From Proteus penneri (GTDB lineage: Bacteria; Pseudomonadota; Gammaproteobacteria; Enterobacterales; Enterobacteriaceae): DNA of 64,000 nt. Positions 10,421 through 20,852 of the stretch are shown here, one piece after another. The stretch lies in the NCBI RefSeq assembly GCF_003144535.1, contig NZ_PHFJ01000006.1, forward strand, positions 1 to 64,000. The letters are read 5' to 3'. Both the position numbers and the translations under genes were made by a program. Each line of letters starts with the position of its first letter. Within the stretch, counting starts at the first letter, position 1. The notes under the pieces were generated by a model, which saw only the letters and a program-made list of their open reading frames with translations, had not been told where the DNA came from and did not search any database.

Positions 10421-11146
10421 TTATAAACAGCGGAATGGAACCCACTCTGAAAGTAATTTTGTATCAAACTGTTCAGGGAATGTTTTTCCATGTTGGAAGA
10501 TTTTAAAACCTTCATTTTTAGCGCTGTAATAATGTAATTCTTCACCTTGAATATGTAAGTAACTACCTTCACGGATAGCCACAACAATCTCTTCAGGGTT
10601 AATAGCACAAAACTCGGCAATACGCTCATCGCGTGTTTCACCCATATGGCCACTAATAGAAGCATCAATATAATGTGGGTTAATTTGAACAGGGAATAAA
10701 CCAAGCGATGGCATAATAACAGAGGAACGTACTGGCATATCATTAGTGGTACGAATTGTCGGGGTTGCAACGTTACAACCTGCACTCCAACCAATATAAG
10801 GAATATTACGTTCACGGACAGCTCGTTGAATAGGAACAACTAATCCTTTTTCATGCAACATTTGGTTTAATAACCAAGTATTACCACCGCTAACTAAAAT
10901 ACATTCCGCATTATTGATTGCATCAACTTCTGAATCGAAATGCTCAATACAAGTCACTTCAATACCTAACACTTCTGATAAATCACGAGCACGTTGGTCA
11001 TGATCAGAACGAATAACAGCATAGGCAATTAATACAGCAGAACGAATACCACGTTTTTTGATCATGCTATCGATATTATCTTTTGCATAACTTAACCAAC
11101 GTGGATCCCCGGCAATTTTTCCGTTACTTAATAAAAAAACTTCCAT
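10421..11146 (-). CDS. pepE: Alpha-aspartyl dipeptidase (peptidase E)
   Basis: PepE is a cytoplasmic S51 serine peptidase that cleaves Asp-X dipeptides. The nucleophile motif GWSAGCNVATPTI (about residues 118-130), the preceding SGGNTWLLNQML segment and the downstream NPHYIDA and GHMGETRDERI blocks are typical of the family. At 241 residues it is slightly longer than E. coli PepE (229) because of a C-terminal tail. It lies between ubiD and rfaH, an interval that holds no gene in E. coli, so it is a lineage-specific insertion or relocation. A terminator on its 3' side suggests it is monocistronic. Confidence 0.93.
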   Translation of the reverse strand: MEVFLLSNGKIAGDPRWLSYAKDNIDSMIKKRGIRSAVLIAYAVIRSDHDQRARDLSEVLGIEVTCIEHFDSEVDAINNAECILVSGGNTWLLNQMLHEKGLVVPIQRAVRERNIPYIGWSAGCNVATPTIRTTNDMPVRSSVIMPSLGLFPVQINPHYIDASISGHMGETRDERIAEFCAINPEEIVVAIREGSYLHIQGEELHYYSAKNEGFKIFQHGKTFPEQFDTKLLSEWVPFRCL

Positions 11147-11432
11147 TACAGAACCTCTTTATAATTATGAATAGAATTCTAAGATAATTATCTTGAAAGC
11201 TTTTTCTTGTTTTTACCATCACTTTTTTGTCAACTTGTTACCTCTATCTGAGATCCAATTGAAACTAACAAAAATGACCTCTTTTATTGCGTATGAACAC
11301 AGCTTTTCTATTTTTTCTAGTATAAGGTCGCGTTAAGCTATTTTTTATTTAACCTCAATAGATAGCTGTTACCTCAACGATAAATTTGCTATTATTTCGT
11401 AAATTAAAATCAACTAACTTATTGTCTCTACT

Positions 11433-11933
11433 ATGAAAAATTGGTACTTGCTGTATTGTAAACGAGGACAAATCCCTCGTGCTATCGAACACTTAGAACG
11501 TCAGCAAGTGGGCTGTTTCACACCGTTCGTAACCATAGAAAAAATAGTAAGAGGAAAGCGCACTGCGGTAACCGAGCCTCTTTTTCCTAATTACCTTTTT
11601 ATCGAGTTTGATCCTGAAGTGATCCATACCACGACCATTAACTCAACACGTGGAGTGAGCTCGTTTGTTCGCTTTGGGAAATATCCTGTCACAGTGCCTC
11701 AAGATGTGATTGATACACTGCAGATACCTCAGCTTTCTACTCTCTCTTACAGTGAAGAAAATGTACCTCATAGTGGTGATAGTGTGTTAATTACAGAGGG
11801 TATTTTTCAAGGGCTCCAAGCTATATATCAAGAGCCTGATGGTGAGGCTCGCTCAATTTTGCTTTTAAATATATTAAATAGCGAAGTGAAAAAATCAGTG
11901 AGTAATAAAGAATTTAAAAAAGAGTTCCCCTAA
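11433..11933 (+). CDS. rfaH: Transcription/translation antiterminator RfaH
   Basis: RfaH is a NusG paralogue that joins RNA polymerase at ops elements and promotes expression of long LPS, capsule and similar operons. The 166 residues align with E. coli RfaH (162). The NGN domain begins [11 protein letters not shown] and contains [19 protein letters not shown] and [17 protein letters not shown], followed by a KOW-type C-terminal domain with [13 protein letters not shown], the part able to switch fold in E. coli. It is convergent with tatC. No ops target is evident in the window. Confidence 0.95.
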   Translation: MKNWYLLYCKRGQIPRAIEHLERQQVGCFTPFVTIEKIVRGKRTAVTEPLFPNYLFIEFDPEVIHTTTINSTRGVSSFVRFGKYPVTVPQDVIDTLQIPQLSTLSYSEENVPHSGDSVLITEGIFQGLQAIYQEPDGEARSILLLNILNSEVKKSVSNKEFKKEFP

Positions 11934-11942
11934 AAAAATTAA

Positions 11943-11958
11943 CCCAGCTATTGCTGGG
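11943..11958 (-). terminator. Terminator between tatC and rfaH
   Basis: CCCAGC TATT GCTGGG forms a compact six-pair hairpin. On the minus strand it is followed within four bases by a T7 run, so it mainly serves the tat operon. On the plus strand the following sequence is only weakly T-rich. Confidence 0.7.
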
Positions 11959-11994
11959 CTAATATCATATGATTTTAGAAAATTGTTTCTAAAA

Positions 11995-12783
11995 TTATTT
12001 TTGTTGCTCTGTTTCAGCTTCCGCCTCTGCTTCTTCAGCTTCTTCTTCAGGTGTTTTTCTTCGGCCATTACCCACATAAAAACGCGATACCATGACACCA
12101 ATTTCAAACAGTAAGTACATAGGTATTGCTAATAAGGTTTGAGAGAAAACATCTGGAGGTGTCAATACCATACCAACAACAAAGGCACCCACAAGAATAT
12201 AAGGACGTTTTTTCTTTAACGCATCGGGTGTCGTTACACCACTCCAGCACAGTAAAATAATCGCAATAGGTACTTCAAACGCCGCACCAAACGCCATAAA
12301 GAGCGTCATCACGAAGCTGAGATACTTACTGATATCTGGAATAAAGTTAACCCCTTCTGGGGTTGTATTAACAAAGAAACCAAACGCAAGAGGGAACACA
12401 ACAAAATAAGCAAACGCCATACCGAGATAGAATAATACTGTACTTGAAACAAGTAATGGCAGCATTAAGCGACGTTCGTGTTTATACAATGCTGGTGCGA
12501 TGAAAGCCCATACCTGATAAAGAATAACAGGTACAGAAGCAAAAACGGATACCATGATTGTCAATTTAATCGGAGTCAAAAATGTAGAGGCAACATCTGT
12601 CGCACTCATATTTGACCCTTGTGGCAACTTATCAAGTAATGGAGCCGAGACTAATTGATAGATATCGTTAGAAAAATAAACCAGCGCTAAAAAAACCACA
12701 AGAACTGACACCAAGCTATACATCAAACGCTTGCGTAATTCTATTAAATGGCTGATCAGCGGTTGGGTATCATTTACTGCCAT
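11995..12783 (-). CDS. tatC: Sec-independent protein translocase subunit TatC
   Basis: TatC is the six-helix inner-membrane receptor of the twin-arginine translocase and binds the RR signal peptide together with TatB. The 262 residues start with [13 protein letters not shown], the conserved cytoplasmic N-terminus, and hold the periplasmic loop [19 protein letters not shown] and the [11 protein letters not shown] helix motif with the conserved Glu. The C-terminus is a highly charged Glu/Ala tail. It is the last gene of ubiE-ubiJ-ubiB-tatABC. tatD, which follows tatC in E. coli, is absent here. Confidence 0.96.
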   Translation of the reverse strand: MAVNDTQPLISHLIELRKRLMYSLVSVLVVFLALVYFSNDIYQLVSAPLLDKLPQGSNMSATDVASTFLTPIKLTIMVSVFASVPVILYQVWAFIAPALYKHERRLMLPLLVSSTVLFYLGMAFAYFVVFPLAFGFFVNTTPEGVNFIPDISKYLSFVMTLFMAFGAAFEVPIAIILLCWSGVTTPDALKKKRPYILVGAFVVGMVLTPPDVFSQTLLAIPMYLLFEIGVMVSRFYVGNGRRKTPEEEAEEAEAEAETEQQK

Positions 12784-12786
12784 GTT

Positions 12787-13302
12787 TTAATGCTCACCAT
12801 TGACCTGATCAGTTGTTTTTTTCTCTATTGTTACTGGCTGAGTAACAGGAACTTCTGTCTTTGTAACACTTTCTGCCACAGGTTTATGGCGATTAGCATC
12901 ATCATTAACTTCATTAGCTTCAGCAAGTGCGGCTAAATCAGAAGGTGAAGGTTCCGTAGAGTCGGTTTTTACAGACTGCTCTTTAGTGGGATCTGGCGTT
13001 GTAGGTGCTTGATAAGTTTGTTTTAAAGACTGTGCAGCCTCTTTTAACTCATCCATAGACGCCTTCAGCTCTGGTGATAATGTTTGTAAATTCGCTTTCT
13101 CTTCAACTTTTTTCAAGCTCTCTTGGAGTTCTTGAAGTTTTAGTTCTTGAGTCAGTTCATTTTGCACATTCGCAGCCAAAGAGCGTAGCGCTCTTACCCA
13201 GCCAGCAATTGTTTTTACTGCTACGGGCAAACGTTCTGGCCCCAGAAAAACAAGACCAATCACCATGACCAATAGCAGCTGACTAAAACCAATGTCAAAC
13301 AC
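12787..13302 (-). CDS. tatB: Sec-independent protein translocase subunit TatB
   Basis: TatB helps TatC recognise folded twin-arginine substrates. The 171-residue protein begins [20 protein letters not shown], a single N-terminal membrane helix with the TatB-type polar start, followed by the [16 protein letters not shown] hinge and amphipathic helix. A long Lys/Glu/Ala-rich coiled-coil-prone region and a low-complexity Thr/Pro/Glu tail follow. Only 3 bp separate it from tatC and from tatA. Confidence 0.95.
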   Translation of the reverse strand: MFDIGFSQLLLVMVIGLVFLGPERLPVAVKTIAGWVRALRSLAANVQNELTQELKLQELQESLKKVEEKANLQTLSPELKASMDELKEAAQSLKQTYQAPTTPDPTKEQSVKTDSTEPSPSDLAALAEANEVNDDANRHKPVAESVTKTEVPVTQPVTIEKKTTDQVNGEH

Positions 13303-13305
13303 GGT

Positions 13306-13575
13306 TTATACCTGCTCTTTGTTTTTGCTCTCAGTTGTAGACTTCTCTTCTGTTGAAGTCTTCTGCGCTAAATTTTTAGTATCAAAATCTGCGTCGTTAT
13401 TTGTTTTTTCAGCGTTGTTGGTGTCTTTATCTGCAGCTTCATCACCAATCGCTTTTTTAAAGCCTTTTACTGATGCACCTAAATCTGAGCCCAATGTGCG
13501 CAGTTTATTTGTACCAAATAATAAAACAACGATGACAGCAATGATAAGTAATTGCCAAATGCTAATACCGCCCAT
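13306..13575 (-). CDS. tatA: Sec-independent protein translocase subunit TatA
   Basis: TatA oligomerises to form the protein-conducting element of the Tat translocase. The 89-residue protein has an N-terminal transmembrane helix (about residues 4-21), the [14 protein letters not shown] hinge and amphipathic segment, then a soluble acidic/lysine-rich tail. It precedes tatB by 3 bp. A gap of about 125 bp separates it from ubiB, leaving room for a tatA promoter in addition to read-through from ubiB. Confidence 0.95.
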   Translation of the reverse strand: MGGISIWQLLIIAVIVVLLFGTNKLRTLGSDLGASVKGFKKAIGDEAADKDTNNAEKTNNDADFDTKNLAQKTSTEEKSTTESKNKEQV

Positions 13576-13700
13576 TTTATGTTCCTCAACTATTTTCGGG
13601 GTTATACTTAATAACAGTGCCCATTATATACAACGAATTCAATTTTCGGGAATCTCGAATTCATCTTTTAACTTGCTCAAAGACAAACTTTGATGTGTTT

Positions 13701-15338
13701 TTATTGTGGATTACCAGATCTAAACCAACCCAAAATCCATGCAAGAAGGCCTAAACTGATAAAAACACTGAATAATGTTTTAAAACCAGAAACAAAAAAC
13801 AGGCTACCGCATAAAAACAGTGTTGTACCTATACCCAATAAAAATAGAGACTGTCTATGTTTGACTCTTTGCGAACTTATTTGTTCCGTCAATTTATCTA
13901 GCGTTAACTTCATATTTTTATGTTGCTTCAGACTATCATAAACCAGCTCAGGTATCTCTGGCATTTTTTCAATCCAGTAAGGCGCTTTACTCTTTATACC
14001 ATTCACTAAAGCCGTGATACCAATTTGACTATGCAACCAATCTTCTAAAAACGGTTTTGCCGTTTTCCATAAATCCAATTGTGGATATAACTGACGCCCA
14101 AGCCCTTCAACATAAAGCAATGTTTTTTGAAGTAAAACTAACTGCGGTTGTACTTCCATATTGAAACGACGTGCAGTATTAAACAGATTAAGTAACACAT
14201 GTCCAAATGAGATCTCAGACAGAGGTTTTTCAAAAATCGGTTCACATACCGTGCGGATCGCAAATTCAAAATCTTCTACATTGGTATCTGCTGGTACCCA
14301 GCCTGAATCAACATGTAATTCTGCAACTTTTCGATAATCACGGTTAAAGAAAGCTAAAAAGTTTTCAGCTAAATAGCGTTTATCTTCTTTATTTAATGAG
14401 CCAACGATACCGCAATCAATGCCGATATAATATGGATTCTCAGGGTGATCATAACTAATAAACACATTACCTGGATGCATATCAGCATGGAAAAAACTGT
14501 CTCTAAACACCTGAGTAAAAAAGACTTTTACACCTCGCTCCGCAAGAAGTTTCATATTCGTCTTTTGTGCATTCAACGCTTCAATGTCAGAAACGGGAAT
14601 ACCATAAATACGCTCCATGACCATCACGTTTTCATGACAATAATCTGAATACACTTCAGGAATATACAACATCGAGCTATTTTCAAAATTACGACGTAGC
14701 TGAATAGCATTTGCAGCTTCACGCAGTAAATTTAGCTCATCAAGTAATGTTTTTTCATATTCGCGGATCACCTCTTTTGGTCGTAAACGACGACCATCAG
14801 GTAAAAACGGTAATAAGTTTGCCAAGCGATACATCAAACGGATATCCGCTTTAATCACTGGTTGAATATCGGGACGAATAACCTTGAGTACCACTTCTTT
14901 GCCGTTTTCTTTTAATTTTGCAGTGTGAACCTGCGCTATAGAAGCAGAAGCCAATGGGGTTTCATCAAAATCATCAAACCATTGGTCAATAGGGCCACCA
15001 AATGATTTTTCAATATATTGTCGTGCTTTCTTACCATCAAAAGGAGCAACTTTGTCTTGCAATAAAGCGAGTTGGTCAGCAATTTGAGGAGGAAAGAGAT
15101 CACGTCGAGTTGATAACATTTGACCTAATTTAATCCAAACAGGCCCTAATGTTTGCAATGCGAGTCGTAAGCGTTCACCTAATGGTTTTTCTGGATGTTG
15201 ATTTTTGATCCAAAATAGTGCTCGGCATCCTAATCTTGCAGGTAAAGTAATTCGATGCTTAGGAATTAACTCATCAAGCCCATAAGATAAAAATACCTGA
15301 ATAATATGATAGAGGCGCTTTAACTCACTAAGGAGCAT
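13701..15338 (-). CDS. ubiB: Ubiquinone biosynthesis ATPase/kinase-like protein UbiB
   Basis: UbiB is an ABC1/ADCK-family atypical kinase-like protein needed for ubiquinone synthesis. The 545 residues match the E. coli length (546). The signature [17 protein letters not shown] (about 85-101) and [13 protein letters not shown] nucleotide-loop motif (about 131-143) are intact, as are [12 protein letters not shown] (about 284-295) and the IDCGIVG metal-binding segment. Two hydrophobic helices close the C-terminus. Its ATG overlaps the ubiJ stop by one base, so translation is coupled. Confidence 0.96.
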   Translation of the reverse strand: MLLSELKRLYHIIQVFLSYGLDELIPKHRITLPARLGCRALFWIKNQHPEKPLGERLRLALQTLGPVWIKLGQMLSTRRDLFPPQIADQLALLQDKVAPFDGKKARQYIEKSFGGPIDQWFDDFDETPLASASIAQVHTAKLKENGKEVVLKVIRPDIQPVIKADIRLMYRLANLLPFLPDGRRLRPKEVIREYEKTLLDELNLLREAANAIQLRRNFENSSMLYIPEVYSDYCHENVMVMERIYGIPVSDIEALNAQKTNMKLLAERGVKVFFTQVFRDSFFHADMHPGNVFISYDHPENPYYIGIDCGIVGSLNKEDKRYLAENFLAFFNRDYRKVAELHVDSGWVPADTNVEDFEFAIRTVCEPIFEKPLSEISFGHVLLNLFNTARRFNMEVQPQLVLLQKTLLYVEGLGRQLYPQLDLWKTAKPFLEDWLHSQIGITALVNGIKSKAPYWIEKMPEIPELVYDSLKQHKNMKLTLDKLTEQISSQRVKHRQSLFLLGIGTTLFLCGSLFFVSGFKTLFSVFISLGLLAWILGWFRSGNPQ

Positions 15339-16009
15339 TATTTTTTCTCCAATAAGCCTAACCGTTTTTCCAGCTCGGCAGTTTGCTGTGCAACTTCTTC
15401 TATTTCATCATAAAAATGGACGGTTTCTAATGCACTAGGTGCGGTTTTCCACTCTTCAATTAACGCGTCGCGCAAATAATCTTTTTGATGATTTAAGAGT
15501 GCAGAAAATAACTGAACGCCCTTTCCTGCAACAACAGTCAGGCTTTGCGCCGCAATGTCACCAATATAAGGTGCTAAATATTGCGCAGGGTCCCACTGTG
15601 CCATATCTAATAATGCAGACCAATTTTGAACAACCTGCATATCACCATCAATAGTGATATCGCCACGATTGATTAGTTCTGACATTTTTTGACGGTCACG
15701 AAGCTTAATCAAAGTTAATAGTTTTGTTTTTATCAAACAATCAATTTCATCATCCCACTGACTTAACACATCAACTTGTTGTTCGCTAAAGACTAAGTAA
15801 ATGGAACGAGGAAACTCATTGATAGAAAGCGCCAACACTTTGCCCGCAAGGCGATTGCGGGCAGGTTTAAGCACATTTTCCTGATATAAAACATGATTAA
15901 GTGCTGTCTCCATGGATGCCGTTAACAGCGGATACAGTACTTGAGAGGCAATATCATGAGAAAAAGTGGCTTTTTCCATCTCAGAATTTAAATCCTTTGT
16001 GTAATGCAA
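15338..16009 (-). CDS. ubiJ: Ubiquinone biosynthesis accessory factor UbiJ
   Basis: UbiJ (formerly YigP) has an SCP2-type lipid-binding domain and forms a scaffold with UbiK for the aerobic ubiquinone-synthesis complex. The 223 residues contain the SCP2 block with [20 protein letters not shown] and [11 protein letters not shown] (about residues 88-125). The C-terminus is a coiled coil rich in Glu and Gln. It overlaps ubiE at its 5' end by 29 bp and ubiB at its 3' end by one base. An in-frame ATG at codon 11 (15979), just past the overlap, is an alternative start. Confidence 0.92.
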   Translation of the reverse strand: MHYTKDLNSEMEKATFSHDIASQVLYPLLTASMETALNHVLYQENVLKPARNRLAGKVLALSINEFPRSIYLVFSEQQVDVLSQWDDEIDCLIKTKLLTLIKLRDRQKMSELINRGDITIDGDMQVVQNWSALLDMAQWDPAQYLAPYIGDIAAQSLTVVAGKGVQLFSALLNHQKDYLRDALIEEWKTAPSALETVHFYDEIEEVAQQTAELEKRLGLLEKK

Positions 16010-16736
16010 CTATACCTCCAGTCATATTGGTATAGGTAACTTGATCAAATCCCGCTTCTTCCATCATACCTTTTAATGTTTCTTGGTCTGGATGCATGCG
16101 AATTGATTCAGTTAAATAACGGTAACTTTCAGCATCATTTACAATCACTTGACCAATTTTGGGTAGGATATGGAAAGAGTAAGCGTCATAAATCTTGCTT
16201 AAAGGTTCAAGTACAGGTTTAGAAAACTCCAGCACCAGCAGGCGTCCACCTGGCTTTAATACACGAAACATTGAACGTAAAGCTTTTGCTTTATCGGTCA
16301 CATTACGTAAGCCAAAGGAGATAGTGATACAATCAAAATGGTTGTCAGGGAAAGGTAATTCTTCAGCATTCGCTTGTACGTAGTTAACATTACCCACAAT
16401 ACCGTGATCGCGTAGCTTCTCACGTCCCATTTTCAACATTGAGTCATTAATATCAGCTAAAACCACTTCCCCATTTTCACCCACAAGACGAGAGAATTTA
16501 GCAGTTAAATCACCAGTACCGCCCGCAAGATCAAGAACGCGTTGGTTACGTCTTACACCACTAGCTTCAATGGTATAACGTTTCCAAATCCGGTGAGCAC
16601 CAAATGACATCAAGTCATTCATTAAATCATATTTAGACGCGACAGAGTGAAAAACCCTTGCAACCATGGTTTGTTTATCATCTTTGTCAACGGTTTGGAA
16701 ACCAAAATCTGTTGTTTCCTTCGTTTGTTGAGTCAT
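15981..16736 (-). CDS. ubiE: Ubiquinone/menaquinone biosynthesis C-methyltransferase UbiE
   Basis: UbiE is a class I SAM-dependent methyltransferase that C-methylates both demethylmenaquinol and the benzoquinol intermediate of ubiquinone. The 251 residues equal the E. coli length. The SAM-binding motif [17 protein letters not shown] (about 68-84), the acidic loop [10 protein letters not shown] and the family signatures [20 protein letters not shown] and [12 protein letters not shown] are all present. It heads the ubiE-ubiJ-ubiB-tatABC cluster, 83 bp downstream of rmuC. Confidence 0.97.
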   Translation of the reverse strand: MTQQTKETTDFGFQTVDKDDKQTMVARVFHSVASKYDLMNDLMSFGAHRIWKRYTIEASGVRRNQRVLDLAGGTGDLTAKFSRLVGENGEVVLADINDSMLKMGREKLRDHGIVGNVNYVQANAEELPFPDNHFDCITISFGLRNVTDKAKALRSMFRVLKPGGRLLVLEFSKPVLEPLSKIYDAYSFHILPKIGQVIVNDAESYRYLTESIRMHPDQETLKGMMEEAGFDQVTYTNMTGGIVALHKGFKF

Positions 16737-16819
16737 ATTATTTGCCCGCTAATTAATCAAAATTTAGTAAATTTAGTACTGGTCGTTTTCAGAAGTCTTT
16801 ATCTCTTTATTTTATCAAA

Positions 16820-18160
16820 TCAATCAGATGCTGATTTTTCAATGAGATCATTATCAATCGTTTTTTTTATCTCAACCCCTAAGGATTTAAAGCCTTCCGC
16901 TTGACTGATAAGATTTCCACGACCTTCAGAGAGTTTTTTCATCGCTAATAGATAGCCAGACTGCGCTTTTTGAATACTGTTTCCTAGCCCTTGCATATCA
17001 TCAACGAAAAGTCTTAATTTGTCATACATTTTAGCCGCTCTGTCTGCAATTTCTTGCGCATTTTGACTTTGATATTCATATCGCCACAATGCAGCTATTG
17101 TACGCAAAGCAACAAGTAAAGTAGATGGCCCAACTAACATAATATTGTTTTTCAATGCTTCTTCTAACAAGTCAGGAGAATGACCAATTGCAACAAGATA
17201 AGCTGGCTCTATGGGTATAAACATTAAAACATAGTCTAAAGACGTTACACCCGGTAGTTTATGATAATCTTTTACACTCAATCCTTTAATATGCGCTTTA
17301 ATTGAGTTCACATGCGCATAAAGCGCTTGTTTACGTTCACTATCGTTATCACTACTAAAATACTTTTCATATGCCACCAGCGACATTTTAGCGTCGATAA
17401 TGACATCTCTGCCATGAGGTAAGTGCACAATAACGTCAGGTTGATAGCGACCGCCATTTTCATGGCGAATACTCACCTGCGTTTCAAACTCATGACCTTC
17501 ACGTAATCCCGAAGACTCTAATATACGCGCTAATACCGTTTCACCCCAATTACCTTGGACTTTATTGTCCCCTTTTAAGGCATTTGTTAGGTTCACCGCT
17601 TCTTGTGCCATTTTGACATTTAATTGTTGAAGCTGGCGAATTTCATGAACCAAAGTATGTCGCTCTCTCGCTTCTTGCCCAAAACCATCTTGAACTTGTC
17701 GTCGAAAGCTTTCGAGTTGTTCACGAAATGGTGAAAGTAAATGTGTTAATCCTTGGCGATTTAACTCTTCAGCTTTACGCCCACTCTGTTCGAAAATACG
17801 ATTAGCTAAGTTCTCAAACTGTGTAGCAAGCCGTTGTTCACTATTAATTAATAATCGCTGTTTTTCCTCTGCGGATATTCGGCTTTCTTCCCAACGAGTT
17901 GTCACTTCTCTTAATTCAGCTTCTTGAGAAGTAATAATTTCTCTCTGAGCGCGTAATTCTTGCTCTAGCTGTTCTATATGTTGTTGTAAAGAGGGGATAA
18001 TCATCGCCTTTTCTTGGGCGATAGCAAGCTGTGTATGATTTTCACGTAGCATGGTTTCTTTATCGGATAAACGTTGTTGGATAGACCACCAAACCAGCGC
18101 CCCCCCAACAAGTACCCCACCTAATAAACCAATGATCCCATATAACAACTGAATATCCAC
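16820..18160 (-). CDS. rmuC: RmuC family DNA recombination protein
   Basis: RmuC limits inversions at short inverted repeats and carries a PD-(D/E)XK-like nuclease core. The 446 residues comprise an N-terminal membrane helix (about 6-26), a long coiled coil (about 28-190) and the core with NWGETVLARILESSG, the DVIVHLPHGRDVIIDAKMS active-site segment (Asp and DAK) and PGVTSLDYVLMFIP. It lies between the DedA gene and ubiE; in E. coli rmuC likewise precedes ubiE. No damage is seen. Confidence 0.93.
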   Translation of the reverse strand: MDIQLLYGIIGLLGGVLVGGALVWWSIQQRLSDKETMLRENHTQLAIAQEKAMIIPSLQQHIEQLEQELRAQREIITSQEAELREVTTRWEESRISAEEKQRLLINSEQRLATQFENLANRIFEQSGRKAEELNRQGLTHLLSPFREQLESFRRQVQDGFGQEARERHTLVHEIRQLQQLNVKMAQEAVNLTNALKGDNKVQGNWGETVLARILESSGLREGHEFETQVSIRHENGGRYQPDVIVHLPHGRDVIIDAKMSLVAYEKYFSSDNDSERKQALYAHVNSIKAHIKGLSVKDYHKLPGVTSLDYVLMFIPIEPAYLVAIGHSPDLLEEALKNNIMLVGPSTLLVALRTIAALWRYEYQSQNAQEIADRAAKMYDKLRLFVDDMQGLGNSIQKAQSGYLLAMKKLSEGRGNLISQAEGFKSLGVEIKKTIDNDLIEKSASD

Positions 18161-18262
18161 TAAAGTGACCTTTTTACTTTCCAGCGGGCTACGTTAAAAC
18201 GCATAGATAATATTGTCTAGCAACAATTTATATCATGACTTGATTTGCGATAAAGGACGCAG

Positions 18263-18793
18263 TTATCCGATCCATTTCGCAAGCCATTGCAAACCAAAAG
18301 CACCGGGTGCCAAAATACCAAAAGCCCAAATCATGGCTGATGTTAAATTAGCTATTTGAAAATAACGTTGTGGCATCGCACAAATACCGGCAACTAACGG
18401 GACAATTGCACGAAAAGGTCCAAAAAATCGTCCAATAAACACCCCCCAAATCCCCCATCGATTAAAGAATTGATGACCTCTAACCAATGTTTGTGGTGAA
18501 CGTGAAATTGGCCACAAATTTCTTACCCCCTCTTTATAGTGAAACCCTACCCAGTACGATACCCAATCACCAAAGAAAGCCCCTAACGCAGCAGCTAGCC
18601 AAATCGGCCAGAAAAACAGACCACTCTCACCAATTAAGGCGCCTAATCCCAATAAAATCACTGTGGCAGGAATAAGCAAAGAGATAAACGCGAGTGACTC
18701 ACCAAAAGCAAGGAAAAACACGATTGGAATAGCCCAAACTTCGTGCTCTTTTACAAAAAGAGTGATGGTATGAATAATGTCTTGTACTGTCAA
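18263..18793 (-). CDS. DedA family inner-membrane protein
   Basis: This 176-residue hydrophobic protein has the DedA (SNARE-associated/VTT) signature. FLAFGESLAFISLLIPATV holds the conserved Glu near the N-terminus (about 32), GDWVSYWVGF follows, and the re-entrant block GHQFFNRWGIWGVFIGRFFG (about 106-125) carries the conserved Arg, followed by FRAIVPLVAG. DedA proteins act in undecaprenyl-phosphate and phospholipid flipping and in proton-motive-force-dependent envelope homeostasis. It is shorter than E. coli YohD or YabI and I do not assign it to a named paralogue. Confidence 0.87.
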   Translation of the reverse strand: MTVQDIIHTITLFVKEHEVWAIPIVFFLAFGESLAFISLLIPATVILLGLGALIGESGLFFWPIWLAAALGAFFGDWVSYWVGFHYKEGVRNLWPISRSPQTLVRGHQFFNRWGIWGVFIGRFFGPFRAIVPLVAGICAMPQRYFQIANLTSAMIWAFGILAPGAFGLQWLAKWIG

Positions 18794-18852
18794 AATAGAC
18801 GACCTTATATTCGGTTAACCTAAATAATATTAACCGAATATAAATCACTTTA

Positions 18853-19637
18853 TTATTCGAGAAAATAATTTTGTAGGGCATCTCGGCTAGCAGCATCTAA
18901 ACCGATATCTTTTTCTAGCCAAGTATCAACATTACCATAATGCTGATTAATACTGGCCAATGCTGTTTGCAGAAACTCTTCTTGTACTGAGTAAACATAG
19001 GCAAATTTATCAACAATGTTATCACTCATTGTTTTGGCATGTTCTTCTAAAAGATAAGCACGATAAGGCGCTAATGTTTCATTAGTAAGCAAGTAATCTT
19101 CCATCACCACATCTAAAGATGCACCAAGAGCAAATAACACTAAAGCAGAGCCAACACCTGTTCTGTCTTTGCCTACCGCACAGTGTTGCACAACCCCCCC
19201 CTTTTTTCAGGCTGCTTTAATAACATAGCTAATTGTTTGTAGGCAGGATTATTAATAGGTAATAATTTATATAGCTGAAACATAAAGGCTTTAGCATCAA
19301 ATTGCTCAAGTATTTCAGGTGTCAACTTTTCAAGGTTTGCAGAAACTTCTTTGGATAATGGGTTTGCAGGAGCATGATAATATTGCGCGCCTTCCCAGAC
19401 ACGGTCTGGTTTATCAACGATTTCCCCACTATCACGATAATCAATGATTTGAAAAAGATTTTTGTCAATGAGCAGAGATTGGTCAGTATTGGTTAATCTA
19501 TCCAGTGAGCCAGAGCGAAAGAGCATTCCGGGTTTAATAACACCACCGTTACTCAATTTTTTACCGCCTAAATCACGAAAGTTAATTCCGCCGACTAAAG
19601 GCAACACCGAAGGATGTGTTTGTAAGATATCAGTCAT
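18853..19637 (-). pseudogene. Tyrosine-protein phosphatase (CX5R type), frameshifted in a G8 run
   Basis: Two frames combine into one protein of about 260 residues of the DUF/LipA-like tyrosine phosphatase family. The N-terminal part has GGINFRDLGG and MLFRSGSLDRLTN; the second frame supplies the active-site loop HCAVGKDRTGVGSAL with the catalytic Cys and Arg. The frame is lost in eight G on the minus strand (19194-19201); six or nine G would restore KRGVVQHCAVGKDRT. The ATG at 19637 is preferred because AGAAGAGG lies just upstream, inside a longer alternative start at 19652. Substrate unknown; it may act on phosphotyrosine or phosphoinositides. A sequencing error or phase switch is as likely as decay. 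Confidence 0.8.
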
Positions 19638-19730
19638 AATGCCTCTTCTCATTGTTGTATTGTTAAGACCCCAAAGACCTTAACAGAAATCAGTGTCTGT
19701 TAATACATTAACGTGATGAATTACCATACA

Positions 19731-19766
19731 AAAAAAGCCCTTAACACCAGAGTATTAAGGGCTTTT
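19731..19766 (-). terminator. Intrinsic terminator of udp
   Basis: The 12-bp inverted repeat AAAAGCCCTTAA / TTAAGGGCTTTT, with a ten-base loop, is followed on the minus strand by further T residues. It is 19 bp after the udp stop. Confidence 0.9.
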
Positions 19767-19784
19767 ATATTTGATTAAAAAAAC

Positions 19785-20543
19785 TTATTTCATTAAAGCA
19801 CGAGCGGCTTCGATAACGATACCTAGCGCATTATTTTCAGTTTTCTTCAGTAATTCCGCATCTGGAATTTCTTGTTGAGTACGGTTTACGATAACACCCG
19901 CAACCATACCTGCACGTAAACCTTGGCTTGCACACATTGTTAGTAATGTTGCAGATTCCATTTCATAGTTCATTACGCCCATTTCTTGCCACTCTTTCAT
20001 AGAGCCTTTGAAACGGCGAACAACGCGACCTGTATAGGTGTCGTAACGTTCTTGTCCTGGATAGAATGTATCTGAAGATGCAGTAACACCTACGTGAACA
20101 GTTGAGCCATTGTCTTTAGCCGCTTTATACAGTGCGTTCATACATTCAAAATCAGAAACAGCAGGGAATTCCATTGGTGCGAAATGCAAGCTTGCACCAT
20201 CTAAACGAACTGCAGCAGTCGTCACAAGAATATCACCGACATTGATATGTTCTTGAATTGCACCAGTTGTACCAATACGCAAGAAAGTGCGGATACCTAG
20301 CTGTGCTAATTCTTCAACGGCGATAGAGGTAGATGGACCACCGATACCTGTTGAGCAGACAATAACAGCTTTGCCATCAATTTCGCCACGCCACGACGTG
20401 TATTCACGTAAAGAAGCCAGATGAACTGGGTTATCCATTAATTTTGCAATTTTTTCAACACGCTTCGGATCACCGGGAACAATTGCTAAAGTGGCACCCT
20501 GTAGGTCATTTTTGGTTAAACCTAAGTGAAATACATCAGACAT
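19785..20543 (-). CDS. udp: Uridine phosphorylase
   Basis: Udp reversibly phosphorolyses uridine to uracil and ribose 1-phosphate in pyrimidine salvage. The 252 residues follow E. coli Udp (253) almost throughout: [20 protein letters not shown] at the N-terminus, [34 protein letters not shown] (phosphate site), [19 protein letters not shown] and the nucleoside-binding [15 protein letters not shown] (about 194-208). A CRP-like site lies 75-90 bp upstream. It is monocistronic, bounded by its terminator and the repeat region. Confidence 0.97.
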   Translation of the reverse strand: MSDVFHLGLTKNDLQGATLAIVPGDPKRVEKIAKLMDNPVHLASLREYTSWRGEIDGKAVIVCSTGIGGPSTSIAVEELAQLGIRTFLRIGTTGAIQEHINVGDILVTTAAVRLDGASLHFAPMEFPAVSDFECMNALYKAAKDNGSTVHVGVTASSDTFYPGQERYDTYTGRVVRRFKGSMKEWQEMGVMNYEMESATLLTMCASQGLRAGMVAGVIVNRTQQEIPDAELLKKTENNALGIVIEAARALMK

Positions 20544-20617
20544 ATCGGACTCCTCAATGGGACAAAACCAATCTTCATTAAATTAAAAGCTACTGTATCA
20601 GTTTTACAGACCTTTTT

Positions 20618-20633
20618 AGTGACCGAAATCACC
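20618..20633. promoter_or_regulatory. Probable CRP-cAMP site upstream of udp
   Basis: AGTGACCGAAATCACC has the perfect CRP core GTGA-N6-TCAC. The udp gene of E. coli is controlled by CRP and CytR; the CytR half is not resolvable by eye here. Confidence 0.6.
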
Positions 20634-20852
20634 TATAAAGCACCGAACAAAGTAACAATTTCATAAAAATGTGAATACAATCACGAAAAATGACATTAAA
20701 AATACATTCTCAGTAAATACATTATCAATATTCGCTGACTTCAATCATTAACTAAAACAAACATTCATCTCATCAGTATAGACGAGGTAAATACCTTAAG
20801 GCACATATACTCAATACAAATAAATATCCTCGCGAACATCTACTCTAAATAA

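Noticed and set aside
10402-10839. 145-codon hydrophobic frame on the minus strand
   Set aside because: It overlaps pepE out of frame; the peptide has no family match and pepE is well supported.
13292-13693. 133-codon plus-strand frame opposite tatA
   Set aside because: It is a shadow of the tatA-tatB coding strand; there is no start signal and the composition is out of frame.
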